Origin: Rivularia sp. MS3
Lineage (GTDB): Bacteria; Cyanobacteriota; Cyanobacteriia; Cyanobacteriales; Nostocaceae
NCBI GenBank assembly: GCA_019192545.1
Contig: JAHCMI010000034.1
Coordinates: 1-64,000, forward strand
Direction: 5' to 3'
DNA length: 64,000 nucleotides
Positions 8,905-17,789 of this stretch are shown one piece after another. Made by a program: the position numbers and the translations under genes. The notes below the pieces were generated by a model that did no database searches, had not been told where the DNA came from, and saw nothing but the letters and a program-made list of their open reading frames with translations. Position 1 is the first letter of the stretch, and each line of letters starts with the position of its first letter.

Positions 8905-9777
8905 ATGCAATGCATTGTAAATCGCCGCGCTCAGTTTTCGGCTAGTCATCGATATTGGTTCCCCGAACTAAGCGAAGCAGAGAATAATGAAAAATTTGGT
9001 GCTTGTGCTAATTTTCCCGGGCACGGACATAACTATGTTTTATTTATCTCTCTCCAAGGAGAGCTAAATGAATATGGTATGGTACTCAACTTATCTGACG
9101 TAAAAAAGGTCATAAAAAGGGAAGTTACCAGTCAATTAGACTTTTCCTATCTCAACGATGTTTGGGAGGAGTTTCAGCAAACTTTACCCACAACTGAAAA
9201 TATTGCACGGGTTATCTACAAACGGTTATCGTCTTATTTACCTATAGTTCGCGTGCAGTTATTTGAACATCCTCAACTTTGGGCAGATTATATGGGAAAT
9301 TCAATGGAAGCTTATCTTACTGTAGGTACTCATTTTAGTGCGGCTCATAGGTTAGCTAGTTCTAAATTGAGTAAGGAAGAAAATTTCGAGATTTATGGTA
9401 AGTGCGCTCGTCCCCACGGGCACGGACATAATTACCACTTAGAGATTACCGTTCAAGGTGAAATTGCAGAGCGTACTGGTATGTTAGTTGATTTGGGCGC
9501 TCTTAATAAAGTTATAGATGATTATGTGGTCGAACCGTTCGATCATACTTTTCTTAATAAGGATATTGCTTATTTTGCCGAAGTCGTTCCCACTGCCGAA
9601 AATATTGCGCTTTATATCAGCAATACACTTCGCGAACCTATTGCTAAATTAGGGGCAAGCCTTTACAAGGTGAAACTAATCGAAAGTCCGAATAACTCTT
9701 GCGAAATTTACTGTAATAATTCGGAATCTAACTTGAATGAGGCAACACAACAACAGCCAGTCTTAGTACGCTTGTAA
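8905..9777 (+). CDS. Tandem two-domain 6-pyruvoyl/6-carboxy-tetrahydropterin synthase-like protein (QueD family)
   Basis: About 290 residues made of two QueD/PTPS folds in tandem. Domain 1 has FSASHRYW, KFGACANF and GHGHNY; domain 2 has FSAAHRLA, IYGKCARPHGHGHNYHLE and the TAENIA/SCEIYC elements. Single-domain members make 6-carboxytetrahydropterin for queuosine or related pterins, using zinc held by three histidines and a catalytic cysteine. Domain 2 keeps the full CxxxHGH motif. In domain 1 the first His of that motif is replaced (CANFPGHGH), so it may be less active or structural. Two-domain versions are common in cyanobacteria. I took the third codon's ATG (8905), where homologues I know begin; the frame has another ATG at 8899. 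Confidence 0.85.
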   Translation: MQCIVNRRAQFSASHRYWFPELSEAENNEKFGACANFPGHGHNYVLFISLQGELNEYGMVLNLSDVKKVIKREVTSQLDFSYLNDVWEEFQQTLPTTENIARVIYKRLSSYLPIVRVQLFEHPQLWADYMGNSMEAYLTVGTHFSAAHRLASSKLSKEENFEIYGKCARPHGHGHNYHLEITVQGEIAERTGMLVDLGALNKVIDDYVVEPFDHTFLNKDIAYFAEVVPTAENIALYISNTLREPIAKLGASLYKVKLIESPNNSCEIYCNNSESNLNEATQQQPVLVRL

Positions 9778-9808
9778 ATTATAAAAATAGGCGGTTTCGA
9801 TAATATCT

Positions 9809-9902
9809 AACCCTAAGAATTTCTGATTGATATAGTAATTGCAATTTATTTCCTACCATTTGTTTATTTGCAATTACTATACGAGAAATATTCTTAGGGT
9901 TT
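9809..9902. repeat. 94-bp nested inverted repeat
   Basis: Outer arms AACCCTAAGAATTTCT and AGAAATATTCTTAGGGTT, inner arms TATAGTAATTGCAA and TTGCAATTACTATA around a central AT-rich loop. It folds into one long hairpin and is followed by TTTTAG. It could be the terminator of the QueD-like gene, but the size and nested arms look more like a small palindromic mobile element. Confidence 0.75.
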
Positions 9903-9935
9903 TTAGTATTTTGTCTGACGGTTTTATCCGTTAAA

Positions 9936-10074
9936 TATAGCGGTTTTCACTTGGGTGCAATACAGTCTAAACCTTACTAAGGAAAGGGGTGTCCGAAGGG
10001 CGCAGCGTGTCCGGAGAACATAGGACGTGGTGAAGTTCTTTTTGTATTCGACTCAACCGAAAACTGCTATATAG
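9936..10074. repeat. MITE-like repeat family B, copy 1
   Basis: It begins ATATAGCGGTTTTCACTT and ends GTATTCGACTCAACCGAAAA then CTGCTATATAG, so its ends are inverted repeats (ATATAGC-GTTTTC / GAAAAC-GCTATAT). A second copy with the same ends and the block TTAGGAAAGG-like core is at 37467-37595. No coding capacity. Confidence 0.72.
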
Positions 10075-10164
10075 TGCTATGGATAATGTTAAAGGTCAAA
10101 GTTTGAAGCTCAAAGGTTTTAGAATCATGGGTTCTGGTTTTAATTAATCTCCTAAACGAAATCA

Positions 10165-10283
10165 AGTTCGGATGATTACTTATGATATAGGTTTCGTAGT
10201 TGCGCTTACAGCCTCAAAAACCTTCAGCGCCCAAGCGCAACTACGAACAAATTTTTATCGTAAGCAATTAAACGAACCCGATA
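10165..10283. repeat. Large imperfect palindrome with TTCGTAGTTGCGC arms
   Basis: The central arms TTCGTAGTTGCGCTT (from 10193) and AAGCGCAACTACGAA (to 10247) are perfect. Outside them, GTTCGGATGATTACTTATGAT faces a partner (ATCGTAAGCAATTAAACGAAC) that matches at most positions. The whole is a roughly 120-bp hairpin. Shorter arms of the same sequence recur at 55270-55332. Confidence 0.65.
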
Positions 10284-10349
10284 TTATTAGAGGCAAGTAG
10301 GAATAAATTTAATCACAGCCCATTTCATAGTCAGGGAGGAAAGGAAAAA

Positions 10350-11273
10350 TCATGATTTTGCAGCTTTTGCAACAATAGTCCGATGACGGGGACTATTAGA
10401 ATTAATTGTGGGATTTTGGAAACCAGCATCAGTCAAAGCTTGTTCCATATTTAAGGTAAAGTATTCATCCAAACAAGGTTCGGTACTTTTTAGTAAAGTG
10501 AATACGTAAGGTGGCATTTTCTGGTAAACTTCAGACTGCGGATTCATGTCCATAATTGCTAAATAACCATTGGGACGCAATACCCTTCTAGCTTCAGTAA
10601 GTATTTTTCGAGTTGCAGATTGTGGCAATTCATGACAGGTAAGAAAAATTGAAACTAAGTCAAATGAGTTGTCGGGTAAACCTGTTGATTCGGCTGCTGC
10701 GTGAACCCAATTAATATTATTTTGTTGTTGTCGAGAACGGTAATTAGCAACTGATAGAAAATAAGGTGATAAATCTAAGCCGGTAACTTTGGCTTGAGGA
10801 TAAATTTTTTGTAGAGCAAAAGTACTTAAACCGACTCCGCAAGCTAAATCTAAAATATCTTTTGGCTCTGGAATTTGCGGTTTGAGAACGTCATGATAAG
10901 AAGCGCGTAATTTTGAGTCTCCCGCTAGTTCACCAGCTTTATTAAAAAGTGTGGAGTGAACAGTTAAAGCTGCGACTTCTAATTCCAAGGCTGGTTTCCA
11001 ACCAAGATTGCCTTCTTCATAAGCATGAAATGAATCGAGATAATAATTGGGATAAGAAATATTGGGATTTTCCACTTGCTTAATTTCATTTTCCCAATTT
11101 ACAGTTTTCATTTCTTCTACTTGTTTTTTCCAAGGAACACCGATTCTTTCACTGCGTTTAATCATCATTTGACGAGCTTGATGCTTGGCTAGATTAAACA
11201 ACGGCTTGATTCCTAGCAATCCATTTATCAAGCGTGTAGAGAGTGGAGTAGTCTTTTTTGTAGCGATAACCAT
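10350..11273 (-). CDS. SAM-dependent methyltransferase (class I)
   Basis: A 307-residue protein with an N-terminal helical region of about 130 residues and a Rossmann-type methyltransferase domain. Motif I is DILDLACGVGLSTFAL (about 140-155), the acidic end of strand 2 is GLDLSPYFL, and the later motifs LPDNSFDLVS and EARRVLRPNGYLAIMDMN are clear. This UbiE/COQ5-like type acts on small molecules. The substrate cannot be named from sequence. There is no membrane segment or signal peptide. It stands between palindromic elements with no operon partner; the DUF3352 gene upstream of it is on the same strand but 330 bases away with a repeat in between. Confidence 0.87.
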   Translation of the reverse strand: MVIATKKTTPLSTRLINGLLGIKPLFNLAKHQARQMMIKRSERIGVPWKKQVEEMKTVNWENEIKQVENPNISYPNYYLDSFHAYEEGNLGWKPALELEVAALTVHSTLFNKAGELAGDSKLRASYHDVLKPQIPEPKDILDLACGVGLSTFALQKIYPQAKVTGLDLSPYFLSVANYRSRQQQNNINWVHAAAESTGLPDNSFDLVSIFLTCHELPQSATRKILTEARRVLRPNGYLAIMDMNPQSEVYQKMPPYVFTLLKSTEPCLDEYFTLNMEQALTDAGFQNPTINSNSPRHRTIVAKAAKS

Positions 11274-11391
11274 CAGTAATATTAATGAATTAAGTTCTTG
11301 ATTTTGGAATTAAGAAAAAATTTGCCTGTAAGGATAATAAGTCTTGAAGGGAATTTTGTTTTAATTTGAAAAGAATATTTAACAGAAGATA

Positions 11392-11510
11392 GACTTACGC
11401 AATCGTTATAAAACTTTGGTTGGTGCCGTACTACAACCTGATTATTGCGTTAACAATTAGTCAGTGTACAAGCACCTTACGAACAAAATATGCGGCGTTG
11501 CAGTTATTCC
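11392..11510. repeat. MITE-like repeat family A, copy 1
   Basis: Ends GACTTACGCAATCGTTATAA and ATATGCGGCGTTGCAGTTAT are imperfect inverted repeats. The inside carries TTGGTGCCGTACTACAACC and GTGTACAAGCACC on either side of GTTAACAATTAG. The same sequence is at 48769-48888 (reverse) and 56513-56625; more distant forms are at 57564-57688 and 27829-27904. Confidence 0.8.
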
Positions 11511-11606
11511 TAAGAAAATGAGAATTGGGGATGGGAAGAAAAATAACTGTGTGGCTACTTGTTACCCCCAACTCTTAACTTCTAACTCCTAATTCCTAAC
11601 TGATTA

Positions 11607-13253
11607 CTATTGGCTGTTCTTTTTCAAGGCTAGCAACATTTCCATTTGGGTTAGGGATTTGTTGGGGCTGGTTGCAGTAACACCTATTCCACGAATTGAG
11701 TTGAGAATGGCGGCTGCTTCTGTTGGCGGTTGAGAGAAGCGAGTGATAATCGGCAGAGCTTTCTCCATGTCTAGGTAAAAGTAACCGCCATTTTCTTGGG
11801 GTAATGTTTCGGTTATACCTTGGAAGCTGGAACTACCGCTAATAGGCTTAAACCCTTTGTCAGTAATTGTTTCAGCTATAGGACCGCCAAGTGCTAGTAA
11901 AGCTGTTTTGTCATCAAGCCAACCGTGGGCTAGTAATGCACCTTGGTTGGGAATTTGCCATTCAGTAATTTGTTTGCCACCGATATTCTTTTGAGCAATC
12001 TTTAATGATTGAGCTTTAGCTAAGTTGTCCAATTTGCTAAAAGTGGCTTCTGCTGTTTTGCGATCGCCTGTTTGAAAGAGGAATGCACCACCGAAACCAA
12101 TTTGCTTTAATAGTCCCTGGTTTACGGGGATTGCAGCGAGACCAAATTCCCCATCCATCCAACCAAATACGTCTTTGTCCAAATCGATATTGACTAATTT
12201 TAATTGTCCGCGTACTTGCTGAAGTAATACATTCAGTTCGGTGGTATCTTGTGCTTGTTCTGTAAAAGCTGTCCACCATTTACTTATGCCCCCTCCACTC
12301 ACAAGGGCAATTGTATTTTGGGGAAGTTGGGACAATATTTTGCCAGATGTTGTTTCGTATTGAAATTTAACTTTTTGCGCGTCTAAGTTGGTATTGGCTT
12401 TGACTCGCAATCCATTGTCGTCAACACCGATGCCTGCTACAACAGATTTCACCTGTTTCAACTGTTCTAAAGTTTGGGGTGGTATTTGCCGAGCTTGGGG
12501 ATTATTGGCAATTAAATTTTTAACCATACTCGAATAATCGGGTACGTAAACTTGGAAGAGGGTATTTTCCAGTTGAAGATTATTTTCTATAATTTGTGAA
12601 GCACCTGTTTTACTTAAAAATGATGGTTCTCCTTTTGATGTATCGATGGCTTGGTTTACAGCATTTTGTGAAGGAGAAAATAATACGCGGTCATTTAGTA
12701 TAGTGCTGTATGTAGGACTTCCTTTACCTTGAGTTCTTTGGATTTTCTGCCCTTTATATTCAATTTCTTCGATTTTGACGTTTTTTTGCTGCTTGAGTTT
12801 ATTGGTAAAATTCAAAGCTGCTACTTTATCTTTGATTCCTACCACCATTAATATATTTGGATCTGTTGAAGATTGAGGTTTATTTTGGGCTGGCTGAACT
12901 GCATTTGGAGGCAATACGGCTACCATTACACCGCCTACCCAGGGTTTTAAATCCTTGTCATAGCTGATGTTGTCATCGTTAGAAAAACTTTTATTAAAGC
13001 TTTCAACCCCCGCAGCGACTATTTTTCGTGCTTCGGGGGTTCCAAATTCTTCTAATTTTGACCAAACCTTTGGATCTGTAGCAATATATGTTGCCATCAT
13101 TGCATCATCTGGCACTAGTTTAGCACTAGCAGCCGCATCAGAAATACCTCCAGATGGGCCGCTTTTCAAGTATAAGTAAGTTGCAATTCCAGCTACGACT
13201 ACTACACCAACACCAATAGCGGGGATTAAAAATTTAGGTTTAAGTTTAGACAT
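11607..13253 (-). CDS. DUF3352 domain protein, membrane-anchored
   Basis: A 548-residue protein with one N-terminal membrane segment (about 9-29, FLIPAIGVGVVVVAGIATYL) and a large domain on the far side of the membrane. The first lines after the anchor (AKLVPDDAMMATYIATDPKVWSKLEEFGTPE) match the DUF3352 proteins widespread in cyanobacteria. Their function is not known. It is rich in beta-like and Asn/Gln segments, has no cysteines in visible pairs and no catalytic motif I can name. The 3' side runs into a stretch of CTAACTC-like heptamers. It is a single gene, divergent from the M1 peptidase across 500 bases. Confidence 0.83.
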   Translation of the reverse strand: MSKLKPKFLIPAIGVGVVVVAGIATYLYLKSGPSGGISDAAASAKLVPDDAMMATYIATDPKVWSKLEEFGTPEARKIVAAGVESFNKSFSNDDNISYDKDLKPWVGGVMVAVLPPNAVQPAQNKPQSSTDPNILMVVGIKDKVAALNFTNKLKQQKNVKIEEIEYKGQKIQRTQGKGSPTYSTILNDRVLFSPSQNAVNQAIDTSKGEPSFLSKTGASQIIENNLQLENTLFQVYVPDYSSMVKNLIANNPQARQIPPQTLEQLKQVKSVVAGIGVDDNGLRVKANTNLDAQKVKFQYETTSGKILSQLPQNTIALVSGGGISKWWTAFTEQAQDTTELNVLLQQVRGQLKLVNIDLDKDVFGWMDGEFGLAAIPVNQGLLKQIGFGGAFLFQTGDRKTAEATFSKLDNLAKAQSLKIAQKNIGGKQITEWQIPNQGALLAHGWLDDKTALLALGGPIAETITDKGFKPISGSSSFQGITETLPQENGGYFYLDMEKALPIITRFSQPPTEAAAILNSIRGIGVTATSPNKSLTQMEMLLALKKNSQ

Positions 13254-13755
13254 TACAGTATTCTCTTTCTTATAACAATGACGATGAAAGCAACAGTTAG
13301 CAGTTAAAAATTAGGGGCTATTAATTATTTCTTCCCAATATTCCCCTTACTTCCCTGAATCTTTAATTTATTCTTCAGCTTTTATACTTTATATTTTCCA
13401 TCACAGATTATCGGTATTTACTGATAAAATTAGTAATTCTACACACTTAATAGTTTTATATTTGACCAAATTTACATTAACAACATAACTATTTGAATCG
13501 CATTAAAGTTACAATTTTTTTCTTCTCTAAAGAATTAATATAACAACTGCGAAAAATTATTCTAATCTATATAGGTCATGCTTCAAGTATTTCTACTCAT
13601 GAAAAAACGAATGAGAATTAGAATAGGTAATGCGTCTTAAAATTTAGGAGTTTGCTTGCACAAGCGTTGCCATTCCAATGTGGTAATCAACCACAAATTG
13701 TTATTTTTTATTAACTACACAAAGATTTTTCCCATAGGAAGGGAGGTGAAAATAG
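13254..13755. other. Divergent spacer between DUF3352 and M1 peptidase genes
   Basis: 502 bases of AT-rich DNA that must hold two promoters. A small hairpin (CAATGTGGT / ACCACAAATTG, near 13677-13700) is visible. The strong SD GGGAGGTGA at 13742-13750 belongs to the peptidase. Nothing else was seen. Confidence 0.4.
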
Positions 13756-16344
13756 ATGTTGCAGTCAAATTTTGATACCGAAAATCAGCGTCACAAATCT
13801 TTTGTTTCGCCAGGTGCAAAACCGCAATACAATCCAGATAGACCGGGACAGGTAAAGCATATTTTCCTCGATTTGAGTTTGGATATACCCGAGCAAACTG
13901 TTCGCGGTACTTGTAAAATTACTTTAGCGCCGATAAGCAATGGTTTAGAGCGCTTACACTTAGATGCTGTCAACTTAAATATTGAGTCAGTTTTAGTAGG
14001 ACAAACTGTACAGAAGTTTGATTATGATGGCGAAGCCCTAGATATTGAACTTAGTTCCCCGACGCAAATAAATCGCCGACTGGAAATTATTATTGCTTAT
14101 TCGGTAGAAAAGCCCCAGCGCGGTATTTATTTTATTCAACCGGATGAACATTATCCTCATAAGCCCACTCAAGTCTGGACTCAAGGAGAAGACGAAGATT
14201 CCAGATTTTGGTTTCCTTGTTTTGATTATCCCGGACAATTATCTACTTCGGAAATTCGTGTCAAAGTACCTAAACCTTTGATAGCGATTTCCAACGGTGA
14301 ATTGATAGATAGCGAAGATGAAGGAGAAAATAAAATCTATCACTGGCTGCAAAAGCAGGTTCATCCTACTTATTTAATGACTCTTGCTGTGGGTGATTTT
14401 GCTGAAATTAGCGATACATGGCACGATAAACCCGTTGTCTATTATGTTGAGAAAGGACGGGAAGCTGATGCTAAGCGCACTATGGGTAAAACTCCCCAAA
14501 TGATGGAGTTCCTGAGCGAAAAATATGCTTATGATTATGCTTTCCCTAAATATGCCCAAGTCTGCGTTGATGACTTTATTTTTGGGGGCATGGAAAATAC
14601 TTCTACCACGCTATTGACGGATAGATGTCTGATTGATGAAAAAGCAGCTATTGACAACCGTAATGCAGAAAGTTTGGTGGTTCACGAACTTGCCCATCAA
14701 TGGTTTGGAGATTTAGTTGTTATTAAACATTGGTCCCATGCTTGGGTTAAGGAGGGAATGGCAAGTTATTCTGAGGTAATGTGGACGGAGCGCGAATATG
14801 GTTCTCAAGCAGCAGATTACTATCGTTTGCAGCAAGCACGACGCTACATTGCTGAAGACAGCAGTCGCTATCGCCGCCCGATGGTAACACATGTTTATCG
14901 GGAAGCTATCGAGCTATATGACCGACATATTTATGAGAAAGGCTCCTGCGTTTATCATATGATCGGGGCGCAGTTAGGAGAAGATTTGTTTTGGCAGGCG
15001 ATCGCTACTTTTGTCAACGATAATGCTCATCAAACTGTAGAAACTATAGATTTATTGCGGGCAATTGAAAAAGCTACCGGTCGTAATTTAACATTCCTTT
15101 TTGACCAATACGTTTACCGTGGCGGACATCCCGATTTTAAGGTTGCTTATGCTTGGGATGGAGATGCTAATTTAGCCAAGGTTACGGTTACTCAAACTCA
15201 GGTAAATGAGAAAGATAAAAATAACGAAAATTTGTTTGATTTAAGAATTCCCATTGGTTTGGGTTATGTTGATAAAGATAGGGATTTAAAAGTTTTTACA
15301 GTCAAGGTTTCTCAGAAGGAACAGAGTTTTTACTTTCCTGTGGAAAAGAAACCCGATTTTATTAGCTTCGATGTCGGTAATCATTATCTAAAAACTTTAA
15401 CTTTAGATTATCCCATTCCGGAATTGAAAGCACAGCTAATACACGATGCAAATCCGGTTTCGCGAATTTATGCTGCTGCTGCTTTAGCTAAGAAAAACAG
15501 CTTGGAAGCTGTAAAAGCCCTATCGCAATCTTTAAAAAATGATGATTTTTGGGGTGTACGTGTAGAAGTAGTTAAGCAGCTAGCAGAAGTTCAGCTAGAG
15601 CAAGTTTTTGATATTTTAGTTGAGTATCTTGGGGATGAAAACCCCTACGTGCGGAGAGCAGTAGCGCAAGCACTTGGGAAAATCAAGACTAATTCTAGTT
15701 ATGAGGCTTTGAAAAAAGTTTTATCTGCTGGAGATGAAAGCTACTACGTTGAAGCTGCTGCTGCTGCTTCTATTGGTTCGATTGCTGCAACCGTAGGTGA
15801 AGACAAACCTGACGAGTCAGAAGTTGTCAAACTGTTGGAGAAAATTTTGCAATCCAAAGCTGGTTGGAATGAAGTAGTACGTAATGGGGCTATTGCAGGT
15901 TTAGCCGAACTAAAAACTAGTGAAGCCGCCGTGAATTTAATCCTGCAATACACCAAATTAGGAGTACCGCAACCTCTACGTTTAGGTGCAATTCGGGCTT
16001 TAGGAAAAATTTCTGTTGCCCAAAGCCGCGCCAGTCTCGAAAAAATTCTCGAAAGATTAAGTAAACTTTCTGGGGAAACTTTCTTTTTAACTCAAATTGC
16101 TGTTGCAACTGCACTCGGACAAATGGAAGATAAAAAAGCGATTGCAGTTTTACGTACTTTAGCCACACAAACAACCGATGGCAGAGTACGTCGTTATGCA
16201 GAAGAAGAAATTGATAAAGTTATGGAGAAAACTTCAACTGATAGTGCGGTAAACGATTTACGTTCCGAACTCGAACAAGTTAAAAAACAAAATCAAGAAC
16301 TTAGAAGTCGTTTAGAAAGTTTGGAAGCAAAAGCGAAGCAGTAA
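13756..16344 (+). CDS. M1-family aminopeptidase with C-terminal HEAT repeats
   Basis: An 862-residue zinc aminopeptidase. The N-terminal beta domain leads into the exopeptidase motif GGMEN (about 275) and the zinc site HELAH (310-314) with the third ligand E333 (WVKEGMASY). After the catalytic part, residues about 560-825 form repeated helical pairs of about 31 residues (for example DDFWGVRVEVVKQLAEV, ENPYVRRAVAQALGKI), which are HEAT/PBS-lyase-type repeats. The end (about 830-862) is a charged coiled coil. The enzyme should remove N-terminal residues from peptides; the HEAT solenoid may hold the substrate or a partner. There is no signal peptide. The start is supported by GGGAGGTGA 6 bases before the ATG. 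Confidence 0.93.
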   Translation: MLQSNFDTENQRHKSFVSPGAKPQYNPDRPGQVKHIFLDLSLDIPEQTVRGTCKITLAPISNGLERLHLDAVNLNIESVLVGQTVQKFDYDGEALDIELSSPTQINRRLEIIIAYSVEKPQRGIYFIQPDEHYPHKPTQVWTQGEDEDSRFWFPCFDYPGQLSTSEIRVKVPKPLIAISNGELIDSEDEGENKIYHWLQKQVHPTYLMTLAVGDFAEISDTWHDKPVVYYVEKGREADAKRTMGKTPQMMEFLSEKYAYDYAFPKYAQVCVDDFIFGGMENTSTTLLTDRCLIDEKAAIDNRNAESLVVHELAHQWFGDLVVIKHWSHAWVKEGMASYSEVMWTEREYGSQAADYYRLQQARRYIAEDSSRYRRPMVTHVYREAIELYDRHIYEKGSCVYHMIGAQLGEDLFWQAIATFVNDNAHQTVETIDLLRAIEKATGRNLTFLFDQYVYRGGHPDFKVAYAWDGDANLAKVTVTQTQVNEKDKNNENLFDLRIPIGLGYVDKDRDLKVFTVKVSQKEQSFYFPVEKKPDFISFDVGNHYLKTLTLDYPIPELKAQLIHDANPVSRIYAAAALAKKNSLEAVKALSQSLKNDDFWGVRVEVVKQLAEVQLEQVFDILVEYLGDENPYVRRAVAQALGKIKTNSSYEALKKVLSAGDESYYVEAAAAASIGSIAATVGEDKPDESEVVKLLEKILQSKAGWNEVVRNGAIAGLAELKTSEAAVNLILQYTKLGVPQPLRLGAIRALGKISVAQSRASLEKILERLSKLSGETFFLTQIAVATALGQMEDKKAIAVLRTLATQTTDGRVRRYAEEEIDKVMEKTSTDSAVNDLRSELEQVKKQNQELRSRLESLEAKAKQ

Positions 16345-16409
16345 TGTAGTAGGCTGCTAGTAGCCTTCTAATAGCTTGGCATTAAAAAACTGTCTGAAAA
16401 AATTCTTTC

Positions 16410-16438
16410 CCCCTCTCTATATATTAGGGAGGGTTTTA
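16410..16438 (+). terminator. Probable terminator of the M1 peptidase gene
   Basis: CCCTC (16411-16415) pairs with GAGGG (16429-16433) around an AT-rich loop and is followed by TTTTAAT. The stem is short, so this is moderate. Confidence 0.55.
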
Positions 16439-17789
16439 ATTAATTATTTACAGGGTTCTATCAGTTTTTTGCGAGCAATACTAATTCAAAAATTCATTTT
16501 ACAAGTATAAGTCTTTTGCAATCGCAAGTAAACTATTATACTGCTATTTTCTGCCCCTAAAATTTTAAACATTTACAATAGTAAATATGGAGTTGAGTCT
16601 GTATTAAAGTTACAGCTAATGACTTCAAGTATTATTTTTAATTTTTATTCAAGATTTTTTTTAGCGTATATTCGCAACTTTAAGATTAACTCACAAATAT
16701 TTTGAAGGTATAACTAACTACTGTCTATTAATATATTTAGCAGTTTTATATGCATCTAATCTAATAGTAATTTGTACTGCTATATTATCTGTGTCACTGA
16801 CAATTATAATCAGATTTTGAATCAAACTTAGATTAGCATTTAATCATCAAATCTCAGTCACGAAGCTTCTTTAAGCTGATTTAAAGATACCTATCAAATT
16901 TAACAACCTACAATCGATAATAATAAATACTGCGGAAATTTTATCAAAGCTAAGCATCGAAGCAATATCAAAGTGTATCGATATTAATTATTTTTAGAGT
17001 AATTGAACGCGCAGCTATTATGATTACTGCTTTGTATTCATCGCCAAAAAAGCTGCATTTTTTTTTGAAGATTACCAGGCTCTCGCTCTAACTCATGCAG
17101 TTTGCTCGCTTCAAAATAAGTCTTAATTACGTTCCCTCTACAGAAGGATATCAACAAAATAATTCTGCATAAAAATAAAAAAACTCAAAATTAATTGATT
17201 TTTAATGCCATATTTGTTACAAGTAATTATTTATATATTATGGTTTATACTTAAATGATTTTTCGCGATATTGTTGTCTTATTGATTCAAAGTAAATTAA
17301 TTGCACTAGGGTTTTTACGGAATGTTATATTAAGGTATCATAAAGTAAATAGGCTTAGCATTAAAGTTTTGTTTTTTCCCTTACAAAAATATTGTATGCT
17401 AACATACATTTTACTATTTCAAGAATTATTTTATACTGTAGGAGTGAAATTTTAATGAAGATTGGGTTAGCTTTAGTGATTTTGCAGATCATTAATATTA
17501 CGATTTGAATAGTGTAATAATTTTTCTATGCACAAATAGTATTTGTTTAACCTACTACTTAGATTGAAAAAAAAATTTCGTACTTGAAATGAACAAAGGA
17601 CTGCTGAAATTGGTGTAAATAATTAATTGTCAATAAGAAATCAGTGAGCGCAAACAAAATATTACTATGGTCTGAGTAAAATTTTTGTTCAAGGAGCTAT
17701 TTTTATATCAAGTGATAGATACCCAAGCGCTATTTTCACGTCACGGTCGAAAAATGCACGTCTAATATTATTGTGCAGGGTGGTTAAGA
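16439..17789. other. 1.35-kb AT-rich leader region of the exopolysaccharide operon
   Basis: No convincing gene in either strand: the best frame (66 codons at 17255) has no ribosome site and odd composition. The region is very AT-rich with T-runs and is probably the promoter and long 5' leader of the glycan operon that starts at 17790. I could not fix a promoter or operator by eye. Confidence 0.45.

Noticed and set aside
17255-17455. 66-codon frame in the leader of the EPS operon
   Set aside because: No ribosome site, very AT-rich codons, no family resemblance, and it lies in a noncoding AT-rich region.
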